From Halanaerobacter jeridensis (GTDB lineage Bacteria; Bacillota; Halanaerobiia; Halobacteroidales; Halobacteroidaceae): a stretch of 47,367 nt of DNA. Location of the stretch: assembly GCF_016908315.1 (NCBI RefSeq), contig NZ_JAFBDQ010000019.1, forward strand, positions 1 to 47,367, written 5' to 3'. The first letter of the stretch is position 1; every line of letters begins with the position of its first letter. The position numbers and the translations under genes were made by a program. Below, in pieces: positions 1-6,971 of this stretch. The notes below the pieces were generated by a model that was not told where the DNA came from, ran no database searches, and saw only the letters and a program-made list of their open reading frames with translations.

Positions 1-69
1 CACACCCGAGTCTTTTTTAAGATAGGGTTCGTGGATAAGAACACTGTAACTTTGGTGTTAACGCTGTAA
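1..69 (+). CDS. Possible 3' end of an upstream gene (partial)
   Basis: Frame 1 is open from the window edge to a TAA at 67-69 and encodes about 22 residues ending NTVTLVLTL. The other two forward frames hit stops within 25 bases. The alternating hydrophobic pattern could be a C-terminal beta strand, but the fragment is too short to name a family. It may equally be chance, so confidence is low. Confidence 0.3.
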   Translation, partial: HTRVFFKIGFVDKNTVTLVLTL

Positions 70-130
70 TCTACTCATTTGTTAATTTTGATTAGCTTTA
101 AGCAGATATAAATCAGCGGAAGAATTTAAT

Positions 131-466
131 ATGATTACTAATACTAAAGAAAACTTAGTAGATAAGGTTAGACCAGATCAAGGTCAATTTGGCGAATTAG
201 CTGCTTTGATTGAGCAAGGGACAATTATGAGTGTTCCGGATTTAGAAGCAACTATGATTTTTGGTGCCTTAACTAACGAAGTAGGAGGAGCAAGTAGCAA
301 ACGAATGTTAAGAGCGCTGGTTGAACATGGAATTAATAGAGCGGTGGCAGAAAAAATTGAAGCTGAATTGAAAAGAGGTAATACGATAGTCACAGTAGAA
401 AAAAATAATCTTAAACAAGCTACAGAAATATTAAAATCATGTGGAGGGAATATATCTATTTATTAG
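131..466 (+). CDS. Small protein resembling the general-stress 17M/DUF1269 C-terminal motif
   Basis: A 111-residue soluble protein with no signal peptide or membrane segment. The middle is rich in Gly, Ala and Ser (EVGGASS, about residues 50-57). It is followed by a helix with the pattern HGINRAVAEKIEAELKRG and a strand TIVTV. That ending resembles the repeated unit of general stress proteins (GI..ee.A..yE..lk.G.ilv.v), but the usual glycine-rich transmembrane portion is absent. The ribosome site is weak (GGAAGAA around 118-124). The gene stands alone between a possible upstream gene end and the lysine riboswitch, so context does not help. I infer no function. The family resemblance rests on pattern only and a separate small family is equally possible. 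Confidence 0.65.
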   Translation: MITNTKENLVDKVRPDQGQFGELAALIEQGTIMSVPDLEATMIFGALTNEVGGASSKRMLRALVEHGINRAVAEKIEAELKRGNTIVTVEKNNLKQATEILKSCGGNISIY

Positions 467-488
467 TCGAAAAGTGAGTAAGAAATCC

Positions 489-517
489 TTGACAAATTCG
501 TTTAAATATTAGACAAT
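489..517 (+). promoter_or_regulatory. Sigma-A promoter of the lysine-riboswitch transcript
   Basis: A perfect -35 TTGACA at 489-494 is followed, after 17 bases, by a weaker -10 GACAAT at 512-517. Transcription would start near 524, just ahead of the riboswitch, as expected. The -10 matches consensus at only four of six positions. Confidence 0.6.
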
Positions 518-540
518 AAAAGAAAATGGAATAAATTAAA

Positions 541-714
541 TAAAGATTGAGGAGCAGTAATTAAGAGTATCTATAGTAGTTAGCCGCTAAAAAACTATAG
601 TGAAAGGAATTATTGCCGAAATTGAGTAGTTGTGTGGCTCACAACCTCAGTTGGGTTTGTGCTGAACAAGTACAAGACTGTCACTAGTTAATATCTAGTG
701 GTGAGCTATCTTTC
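541..714 (+). ncRNA. Lysine riboswitch (L box)
   Basis: The conserved L-box landmarks occur in order: GAGGAGC at 549-555, AAGAGTA near 563-569, TGAAAGG at 601-607, GCCGAA at 615-620, then GGGTTTGTGCTG, AAGACTGTCA and GGTGAGCTATC near 701-710. The 5' and 3' ends (AGATTGAGGAGC and GAGCTATCTTT) can close the basal stem. An intrinsic terminator follows at once and dapB starts 80 bases later, the expected arrangement for lysine-dependent termination. Lysine repression of dapB is established for this riboswitch class. Whether read-through also feeds the downstream dpaA-dapA genes is inference. Confidence 0.93.
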
Positions 715-723
715 GTTGTTTTT

Positions 724-754
724 AAACGATTGGTAAGCTTGCCAATCGTTTTTC
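724..754 (+). terminator. Riboswitch-controlled terminator
   Basis: A ten-base stem AAACGATTGG / CCAATCGTTT encloses a short loop and is followed by a T run. It sits directly 3' of the lysine riboswitch and just upstream of dapB, so it is the regulated terminator of the leader. Confidence 0.88.
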
Positions 755-796
755 ATATTTTAATGCTTATCATTTTTATGAGAGAGGAGTGAGATA

Positions 797-1588
797 ATGA
801 AAAATATAGTTGTATCTGGTGCGCTTGGTAAGATGGGACAGGAAGTAGTTAAATTAGTAGACCGGACAGATAATTTCAAGTTAGTTGGAGCAGTAGATGT
901 AGCTAAAGTAGGTGAAGATATTAAAGAGGTGTTGAATCTAGAACAAGCTAGTGCAGAAATCACTAATGATCTAGGTGAGACTTTAGAGCAAGTTGAAGCT
1001 GATGCAGTAGTAGATTTTACTACGCCTCAAGTTGTTATGGGGAATATTAAAACAGTTTGTGAAGCTGGAGTAGATATAGTAGTAGGGACAACAGGCATTA
1101 CAGAAGCTGATTTGAATAAAGTAAAAGAATTTGCAGATGAGAACAATAAAGTAATTATTGCGCCTAATTTTGCTATTGGAGCTATTTTAATGATGGAATT
1201 TTCTAAAAAAGCAGCTAAATTCTTAGATGATGTTGAAATTATTGAGCAACATCATGATGGTAAATTAGATGCACCATCAGGAACTGCAATTAAGACTGCT
1301 GAATTAATTCAAGAAAATCTAACTCCTAAAGAAGATGAGCGAGAAGAAATTGAAAAATTAGAAGGAGCTAGAGGAGCAGAACAAGATGGAATTAATATTC
1401 ATAGTGTGCGCCTGCCTGGTTTAGTAGCTCATCAGGAGGTATTATTTGGTGGGGAAGGTCAAACATTAAAGCTAAGACATGACTCTATTAATCGTCGCTC
1501 TTTTATGCCGGGAGTAGCGTTAGCAATTAATAAGTTAGATGAAATTGATGGTGTTGTTTATGGTTTAGATAATTTAATTGAATTGTAG
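797..1588 (+). CDS. dapB: 4-hydroxy-tetrahydrodipicolinate reductase
   Basis: Cytoplasmic NAD(P)H-dependent enzyme that reduces the DapA product to tetrahydrodipicolinate, the second shared step of the diaminopimelate/lysine branch. The N-terminal dinucleotide site is GALGKMG (residues 8-14). The catalytic and substrate-binding stretch E150-Q-H-H-D-G-K156-L-D-A-P-S-G-T163 is complete, with the proton-donor His pair and the Lys. At 263 residues it has the usual length. AGAGAGGAG lies 8-10 bases before the ATG. It is the first gene after the lysine riboswitch. The next genes, dpaA and dpaB, divert the same intermediate to the spore compound dipicolinate, so this gene sits at a branch point. Confidence 0.96.
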   Translation: MKNIVVSGALGKMGQEVVKLVDRTDNFKLVGAVDVAKVGEDIKEVLNLEQASAEITNDLGETLEQVEADAVVDFTTPQVVMGNIKTVCEAGVDIVVGTTGITEADLNKVKEFADENNKVIIAPNFAIGAILMMEFSKKAAKFLDDVEIIEQHHDGKLDAPSGTAIKTAELIQENLTPKEDEREEIEKLEGARGAEQDGINIHSVRLPGLVAHQEVLFGGEGQTLKLRHDSINRRSFMPGVALAINKLDEIDGVVYGLDNLIEL

Positions 1589-1610
1589 AAATTAATTAGC
1601 TTAGACAAGC

Positions 1611-1638
1611 ACTACTTTACTTCTCCCTACATATAATA
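1611..1638 (+). promoter_or_regulatory. Candidate sigma-K (mother-cell) promoter before dpaA
   Basis: An AC dinucleotide at 1611-1612, 17 bases, then CATATAATA at 1630-1638 fits the sigma-K pattern AC-N16/17-CATAnnnTA. In Bacillus subtilis, spoVFAB (dpaAB) is transcribed in the mother cell by sigma-K, so the position makes biological sense. The motif is short and the region AT-rich, so chance is possible. Confidence 0.5.
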
Positions 1639-1683
1639 TTAATGTATTTGAAGAGTAATTTAAGTTAGGAAAGGGGGATAAGA

Positions 1684-2565
1684 ATGAGCCATTACCTAGT
1701 GGATAAAAAAATTGCACTTTTAGGAGGAGATGATAGAGAGAAAATTTTATTGTCTTCTTTAGAACAAAGTGATGCCCAAGTACAGGTTCTTGGTCAGCCG
1801 TTTAATAGTTCAAAATTATCAAGGGAGGTAATCACTTCTTTAGCCCAAATTGATGCTAATATTGATGCTGTAATTGCTCCAATGACCGGGGTTGATGAGA
1901 ACTATAAGATTAAGAAAACTTTTATTGATGGTGAGGTTTTATTAACTGAAGATTTCTTTGCTGGACTGCAGCCAGGAACTAAATTCTTTATTGGTTTTGC
2001 TAAACCTAAAATTAAGGAGTGGTGTAAAAAATATAATTTAGATTTGATTGAATTAGCCACTTTGGATGAATTAGCAATTTTAAATGCTATTCCTACTGCA
2101 GAGGGAGCAATTAATAAGGCTATTGAGCATAGTCGAATTACTTTGCATCATAATAATTCTTTTGTCTTAGGATTAGGTAGGGTTGGAATGACTATAGCTA
2201 GAATGTTGGAGGGAATGGGTAGTAATACTTTTGGTGTAGCTAGAAAGCCTAAAGATTTAGCTCGTGCCCTAGAAATGGGATTAGAACCTGTTGAATTTCA
2301 AGATCTAAAGCAGGAAATTGTTCAAGCTGATTTTATTTTTAATACTGTACCTACTTTAGTCTTAGACAGAGAAATATTAAGTGTTTTAGATTCTGAAACA
2401 GTGATTATTGATGTAGCTTCTGCTCCTGGAGGTACAGATTTTGCAGCGGCTAAAGATTTCGGTATTAGTGCTCATTTAGCCTTAGGTTTACCTGGGAAAG
2501 TAGCTCCTAAGAGTGCTGGTGAAATTTTAGGTGATATTATCCCTCGCTTTATTGAAGAAAAGTAG
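1684..2565 (+). CDS. dpaA: Dipicolinate synthase subunit A
   Basis: Subunit A of the enzyme that oxidises the DapA product to dipicolinic acid, the calcium chelator of the spore core (SpoVFA in Bacillus). The 293-residue protein has the family layout: an N-terminal half with ALLGGDDRE (about 11-19), and a dinucleotide-binding core LGLGRVGMTIARML (about 161-174) followed by VARKPKDL. There is no signal peptide. The start is supported by AGGAAAGGGGG just upstream. dpaB follows after 27 bases. Presence of both subunits in the dapB-asd-dapG-dapA cluster matches Bacillus (spoVFA-spoVFB-asd-dapG-dapA) and indicates an endospore former. Confidence 0.94.
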   Translation: MSHYLVDKKIALLGGDDREKILLSSLEQSDAQVQVLGQPFNSSKLSREVITSLAQIDANIDAVIAPMTGVDENYKIKKTFIDGEVLLTEDFFAGLQPGTKFFIGFAKPKIKEWCKKYNLDLIELATLDELAILNAIPTAEGAINKAIEHSRITLHHNNSFVLGLGRVGMTIARMLEGMGSNTFGVARKPKDLARALEMGLEPVEFQDLKQEIVQADFIFNTVPTLVLDREILSVLDSETVIIDVASAPGGTDFAAAKDFGISAHLALGLPGKVAPKSAGEILGDIIPRFIEEK

Positions 2566-2592
2566 AGTTCTTCTAAAGGGAGGTGCTTGTCT

Positions 2593-3186
2593 TTGAAATT
2601 AGCCGGTTTAGAAATTGGTTTTGCCTTAACTGGTTCTTTTTGTACTTTAGCAAAAGTAATTCCTGCTTTAGAGCAGTTAGTAGATAGTGGAGCTAATGTA
2701 TATCCTATTTTATCTCAACATGTTCAAAACTATGATACTCGTTTTGGAACTGCTGAAGAATGGCGGGCGAAAGTAGTAGAAATCACAGGTAATCAGCCGT
2801 TAGTGACAATTCCAGAGGTAGAACCTATTGGACCGCAACAATTATTAGATGTGCTTGTTGTAGCTCCATGTACTGGTAATACTGCAGCAAAGTTAGCTAA
2901 TGCTATTACAGATACTGTAGTTACAATGGCTGTTAAAGCACATTTGAGAAATAAAAGACCAGTGGTTTTGGCGATTGCTACTAATGATGCCTTGGGTAAT
3001 AATGGGAAAAATATTAGTCATTTAATTAATGCTCCTAATATATATTTAGTTCCATTTGGTCAAGATAATCCAATTCATAAAGAAAATTCTTTAGTGGCTA
3101 GAATGGATTTGATTCCTGATACAATAGAATATGCGTTATCTGGACGACAGTTACAGCCTGTGATTATTGAGCATAAAGGGATATGA
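2593..3186 (+). CDS. dpaB: Dipicolinate synthase subunit B (flavoprotein)
   Basis: Flavoprotein-family partner of DpaA (SpoVFB). The 197-residue protein shows the flavoprotein fold features ALTGSFCTLAKV near the N-terminus, VVAPCTGNTAAKLANAITD in the middle and VLAIATNDALGNNGKNI near the end. Two TTG starts are possible, at 2587 and 2593. The ribosome site GGGAGGTG (2578-2585) is only 1 base from the first but 7 from the second, so 2593 is chosen. It is followed by a 381-base gene-free interval that holds one copy of the GATTGC/ACGGAG element and several hairpins. Confidence 0.93.
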   Translation: MKLAGLEIGFALTGSFCTLAKVIPALEQLVDSGANVYPILSQHVQNYDTRFGTAEEWRAKVVEITGNQPLVTIPEVEPIGPQQLLDVLVVAPCTGNTAAKLANAITDTVVTMAVKAHLRNKRPVVLAIATNDALGNNGKNISHLINAPNIYLVPFGQDNPIHKENSLVARMDLIPDTIEYALSGRQLQPVIIEHKGI

Positions 3187-3189
3187 AAG

Positions 3190-3311
3190 CAGTAGCTGGT
3201 AGTGAGATCAGGGGGGGTAATTGCATATAGATTGCGTAGTTAATAAAGTGGAAAGTAAAGAGAATAGGGCTGCACGGAGAGTCTTGTTTTTTTAAGACTC
3301 GGAGGAGACAG
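3190..3311 (+). repeat. Dispersed structured element, copy 1 (core 3223-3279)
   Basis: The core GCATATAGATTGC (3223-3235), 38 bases, then ACGGAG (3274-3279) recurs with the same spacing at 10.6, 13.6 and 32.6 kb. Copies 1 and 2 also share the 5' flank CAGTAGCTGGTAGTGA and a 3' hairpin (GAGTCTT / AAGACTC here) ending in CGGAGGAGACAG. The copy begins 4 bases after the dpaB stop and lies 250 bases before asd. The similarity to copy 2 extends patchily downstream (AATAGTAATGAGTAAA). I do not recognise the family. Confidence 0.75.
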
Positions 3312-3567
3312 TGAAATAGTGAAGAGTATAAAGTAGAGACTTGGCACTGCCAAGTCTGTATAATAATAAATTAGAATAAATAACAATAGTGGATTATGTA
3401 ATAGTAATGAGTAAAAAAGATAAAATAAAGAAATTTAGAGGCAGGGTAATGCCCTGTCTCAGTGAGAATATAAAAAAATAAAAGGTAAATAAAGTCATAA
3501 ACAGAATAAATAAAGTGGGATAATAATTAATTATTAAATTTAAATTAATTTGGGAGGTATTTTTAGA
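3312..3567 (+). other. Gene-free interval with two hairpins before asd
   Basis: No open reading frame of note. Two compact hairpins are visible: AGACTTGGC / GCCAAGTCT at 3337-3357 and GAGGCAGGG / CCCTGTCTC at 3438-3460. Neither is followed by a T run, so they are not ordinary terminators. The rest is purine-rich AT sequence with repeated GTAATGAGTAAA-like words. The asd ribosome site GGGAGG is at 3552-3557. Confidence 0.6.
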
Positions 3568-4575
3568 ATGGAGAAGGTAAATGTAGCGGTAGTAGGAGCA
3601 ACTGGAGCAGTAGGAAGAGAAATGGTGAGTATTTTAGAGGAGAGAGATTTTCCTTTTGCAGATTTAAAATTATTAGCTACGGAACGTTCAGCTGGAACTA
3701 TTATGAATTGCAAAGGTGAAGAGTATGAAGTTGAAGTTACTACTCCTGAATCTTTTGAGGGAATTGATATAGCTTTATTTAGTGCAGGGTCAACTGCAAG
3801 TAAGAATTTGGCTCCTGAAGCTGTTAAACGTGGGGCAGTAGTAGTTGATAATAGTAGTGCTTATAGAATGGATCCTGAAGTTCCTTTAGTAGTACCTGAG
3901 GTTAATCCAGATGATATTTTTAAAAACAATGGAATTATTGCTAATCCAAACTGTTCTACAATTCAAATGGTAGCTACTTTAGAGCCGATTTATAAAGCAG
4001 CAGGGATTAAAAGAATAGTTGTTTCAACTTATCAAGCTGTATCTGGAACTGGTAAGGATGCTATGGATGAATTAGAGGAGCAAACTAAGAGTATAGCTAA
4101 TGAGGAAGAAGTTGAATCTGAAGTTTATCCGCATCAGATTTCCCAAAATGTATTACCACATATTGATGTTTTCTTTGATGATGGATATACTAAAGAAGAA
4201 AAGAAGATGGTCAATGAGACTAAAAAGATTATGGGGGATGATAAAATAAAAGTAACTGCTACTGCAGCACGGGTGCCGGTTTCAATTGGCCATGCTGAAG
4301 CAGTAAATATTGAAATGGAAGAAGAGCTAACTGCTGATAAAGCACGTGAGTTGTTGGCCCAAGCTCCAGGCGTACAAGTCGTTGATAATCCAGAGGAAAA
4401 TGAATATCCAATGCAGATTAATGCAGAAAAAACTGATGATGTTTTAGTCGGTCGGATTAGAGAAGATAAGACTGTAGATTATGGATTGGATTTATGGATT
4501 GTTGCTAATAATTTACGCAAAGGAGCAGCGTTAAATACGATTCAAATTGCTGAAACTTTACTACAGAAAAGCTAG
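3568..4575 (+). CDS. asd: Aspartate-semialdehyde dehydrogenase
   Basis: NADPH-dependent reduction of aspartyl phosphate to aspartate semialdehyde, the substrate of DapA. The 335-residue protein begins VNVAVVGATGAVG (NADP site), contains the active-site motif NPNCSTIQ with Cys at about 129, and later VPVSIGHAEAVN for substrate binding. The ATG at 3568 is chosen because GGGAGG (3552-3557) overlaps the longer TTG start at 3550. dapG follows after 22 bases, so asd, dapG and dapA form one transcription unit. Length and motifs are normal for the bacterial family. Confidence 0.95.
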   Translation: MEKVNVAVVGATGAVGREMVSILEERDFPFADLKLLATERSAGTIMNCKGEEYEVEVTTPESFEGIDIALFSAGSTASKNLAPEAVKRGAVVVDNSSAYRMDPEVPLVVPEVNPDDIFKNNGIIANPNCSTIQMVATLEPIYKAAGIKRIVVSTYQAVSGTGKDAMDELEEQTKSIANEEEVESEVYPHQISQNVLPHIDVFFDDGYTKEEKKMVNETKKIMGDDKIKVTATAARVPVSIGHAEAVNIEMEEELTADKARELLAQAPGVQVVDNPEENEYPMQINAEKTDDVLVGRIREDKTVDYGLDLWIVANNLRKGAALNTIQIAETLLQKS

Positions 4576-4597
4576 TGTAGAGAAGTGAGGTGGATAA

Positions 4598-5805
4598 ATG
4601 CGTGAAATAGTTATCCAAAAATTTGGTGGATCGTCAGTAGCAACACCTGAACGTCGTGATCAGGTGATTGATAAAGTGATTAATTGTATTAATTCTGGTT
4701 ATAAACTTCAGCTATTGGTAGAGAAGGAGCCCCTTATGCGACCGATACGTTGATTAATTTTGCTGAAGATGTTCATAATCAAATAAATCCTCGTGCTAAA
4801 GATTTATTAATGTCTTGTGGTGAGGTTATTTCTTCAGTGATTATTACCCAAGCGCTAAAAGCTCGGGGTTATGATGGAACTCCTTTAACTGGAGCTCAAG
4901 CTGGAATTGTAACAGATGATAATTTTGGTGATACCAGAATTAAAGAAATTAATAATCAGCGGGTTAAAGAGATTATGGAAGAGAATAAAATTCCTGTTGT
5001 AGCTGGTTTTCAAGGTATTTCAAATGATGGTGAAATAACAACTTTAGGGCGCGGAGGTTCAGATACAACTGCTTGTGCTTTAGGTGCTGCTCTCCATGCT
5101 GAGATGGTTGAAATTTATACTGATGTAGAAGGAGTTATGACGGCCGACCCTAAAGTTGTTCCTAATGCTAAAACTTTAAAACATGTTACATACACTGAAG
5201 CTTGCGAATTAGCTTATCAAGGGGCAAGGGTAATTCATCCTCGAGCAGCAGAGCTTGCTAAAAGAGAAAGAGTACCGGTTATTATTCGTTCTACTTTTAG
5301 TGATGCAGAGGGGACTGTTATTTCTCATGCTTTTAAACAAGATGAAATAGAAATAAAGGGAGACAAAATTATAACAGGAGTAACCAGTCGCAATAATTTA
5401 GCATTAGTAAAAGTTTTTCCGCATAATAAACAAGAGAAAGCAACTGCTTTAGGATGTTTTAGAGTGATGGCTGATGCTGGAATTAGTGTAGATTTTATTA
5501 ATGTGCGTTCGGATTTTATTTCATTTATGATTCGAGATGAACAGGCTGGAGAAGCTGAAGAATTGTTAATTGAAGATGGATATCATTATAATATCTTAAA
5601 TAATTTTGTAAAAGTTTCTGTTGTAGGAGCAGGTATGACTGGATTTCCTGGTGTCATGGCTCGAGTAGTAGAAGCCCTATCTGAAGCAGGGGTATCGATT
5701 TATCAAACTACTGATTCACATACTATGATTTCATGCTTAGTAGAAGAAAAAGAACAAAGTGAAGCTTTATGTGCTTTACATGATTATTTTGAGTTGGGTA
5801 ATTAA
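4598..5805 (+). pseudogene. dapG: Aspartokinase, disrupted by a frameshift near 4706
   Basis: Aspartokinase phosphorylates aspartate to start the pathway. The ATG at 4598 follows AAGTGAGGTGG and gives IVIQKFGGSSVATPERRDQV, the family N-terminus, up to SGYK at 4705. The frame then runs to a TGA at 4751-4753. From 4708 another frame resumes the family sequence with SAIGREGAPYATDTLINF and stays open to 5805, with GRGGSDTTA, YTDVEGVMTADP and two ACT regulatory domains at the C-terminus. Related enzymes have about five Val/Ile residues between GYK and SA, where only two bases remain, so 13 bases seem lost. Read across the break the product would be about 400 residues, normal for DapG. A true strain mutation and a sequence error cannot be told apart here. 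An internal start at the TTG of 4750 would lack the kinase N-terminus. Confidence 0.9.
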
Positions 5806-5822
5806 TATTTGGGGGTGTTGTT

Positions 5823-6701
5823 ATGAACTTTGGTGAAGTATTGACGGCAATGGTAACTCCATTTAATGAAGATGAGAGTGTTAATTATAAGCAAGCTGGG
5901 GAATTAGCTGAATATTTAGTTAATAATGGCTCTGATGGTTTGGTAGTATTGGGTACTACTGGTGAAGTACCAACCTTGACTACTGCTGAAAAAGAGGAAT
6001 TATTAGAAGTAGTTGTAGATAGAGTAGGGGAGCGAGCTACAATTATAGCAGGAACTGGATCTTATTCGACAGCTGAAAGTATTGAAATGACAAAGAAGGC
6101 TGAAGAAATTGGTGTGGATGGAGCTATGTTAGTAACCCCTTATTATAATAAACCTCCGCAACGAGCTTTAGACAATCATTTTAGATTGGTTGCGCAGGAG
6201 ACTGAGTTGCCTATTATTTTATATAATGTTCCAAGTAGGACTGGACGTAATTTAGATCCAGAAACAGTAGCAAAGTTATCTCAAGTGGAGAATATTGTTG
6301 CTGTTAAAGAAGCAAGTGGGGATGTGAGTCAGGCTACAAAGATCAATGCTCTGACTGACGAAAGTTTTGATATTTATAGTGGTGAAGATTGCTTAACCTT
6401 GCCAATATTGTCTGTAGGTGGTACAGGAGTAATTAGTGTGGCATCTCATTTAGTAGGAAGTGAAATTAAAGAGATGGTGCAGGCTTATAAAGCTGGTAAT
6501 GTAGAAAAAGCTAAAGATAAAAATGCTTCATTACAGCAAATATTTAATGCTATGTTTATTAGTACAAATCCGATTCCAGTGAAGTCAGCTCTGCAAATGG
6601 TTGGTCGAGGAGTTGGCCCAGTTCGTCCACCATTATTAGATTTGGAAGAAAATTTAAAAAATGATTTAAAGAATGTTTTAAGTGAAAAAGGTTTATTATA
6701 A
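5823..6701 (+). CDS. dapA: 4-hydroxy-tetrahydrodipicolinate synthase
   Basis: Class I aldolase-type enzyme that condenses pyruvate with aspartate semialdehyde, giving the common precursor of lysine and dipicolinate. All key elements are present in 292 residues: GTTGE (44-48), TPYYNKP (105-111), the catalytic Tyr in ILYNVPSRTGRN (about 134) and the Schiff-base Lys in VAVKEASGD (about 162). GGGGGTGTTG lies just before the ATG. It is the last gene of the asd-dapG-dapA unit and an intrinsic terminator follows 11 bases after the stop. Confidence 0.96.
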   Translation: MNFGEVLTAMVTPFNEDESVNYKQAGELAEYLVNNGSDGLVVLGTTGEVPTLTTAEKEELLEVVVDRVGERATIIAGTGSYSTAESIEMTKKAEEIGVDGAMLVTPYYNKPPQRALDNHFRLVAQETELPIILYNVPSRTGRNLDPETVAKLSQVENIVAVKEASGDVSQATKINALTDESFDIYSGEDCLTLPILSVGGTGVISVASHLVGSEIKEMVQAYKAGNVEKAKDKNASLQQIFNAMFISTNPIPVKSALQMVGRGVGPVRPPLLDLEENLKNDLKNVLSEKGLL

Positions 6702-6712
6702 TATAGTAGTGA

Positions 6713-6739
6713 AAACTACCCTGAACAGGGTAGTTTTTT
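6713..6739 (+). terminator. Terminator of the lysine/dipicolinate operon
   Basis: Stem AAACTACCC / GGGTAGTTT with a short loop and a T run, directly after dapA. It closes the operon before the RNase J promoter. Confidence 0.9.
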
Positions 6740-6816
6740 ATTTGTGGTATTATATTATGACCTAGGATTCAAAGTTTATGTTAATAGAGGTGATATATAT
6801 AAATAAAATTCAGTTC

Positions 6817-6845
6817 TTGTATTTAAAGTGAATTTCATTTATAAT
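6817..6845 (+). promoter_or_regulatory. Sigma-A promoter of the RNase J gene
   Basis: TTGTAT (6817-6822), a 17-base spacer and a perfect TATAAT (6840-6845). The predicted transcript has a leader of about 120 bases. Confidence 0.7.
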
Positions 6846-6902
6846 ATATATAAGAGTGCTTAGAACGGGGGAAAATAAGAATTGTTTTTGTTTTGAGCAT
6901 TG

Positions 6903-6931
6903 CTCAGATGACTAGCGCCTATGTATCTGAG
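6903..6931 (+). promoter_or_regulatory. Leader hairpin in the RNase J 5' UTR
   Basis: A perfect seven-base stem CTCAGAT / ATCTGAG with a 15-base loop lies between the promoter and the ribosome site (GGAGGTG at 6953-6959). No T run follows, so it is not a terminator. A role in transcript stability or autoregulation is only a guess. Confidence 0.4.
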
Positions 6932-6971
6932 GACGGGTTAGTAAAAAAATATGGAGGTGTATTTTGTTTAA

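Noticed and set aside
3223-3279. Element core read as a T-box leader because GGGCTGCACGGAG recalls the T-box sequence AGGGTGGNACCGCG
   Set aside because: The paired CC/GG of the antiterminator is absent in all copies, no specifier loop is seen, and copy 3 has no gene downstream.
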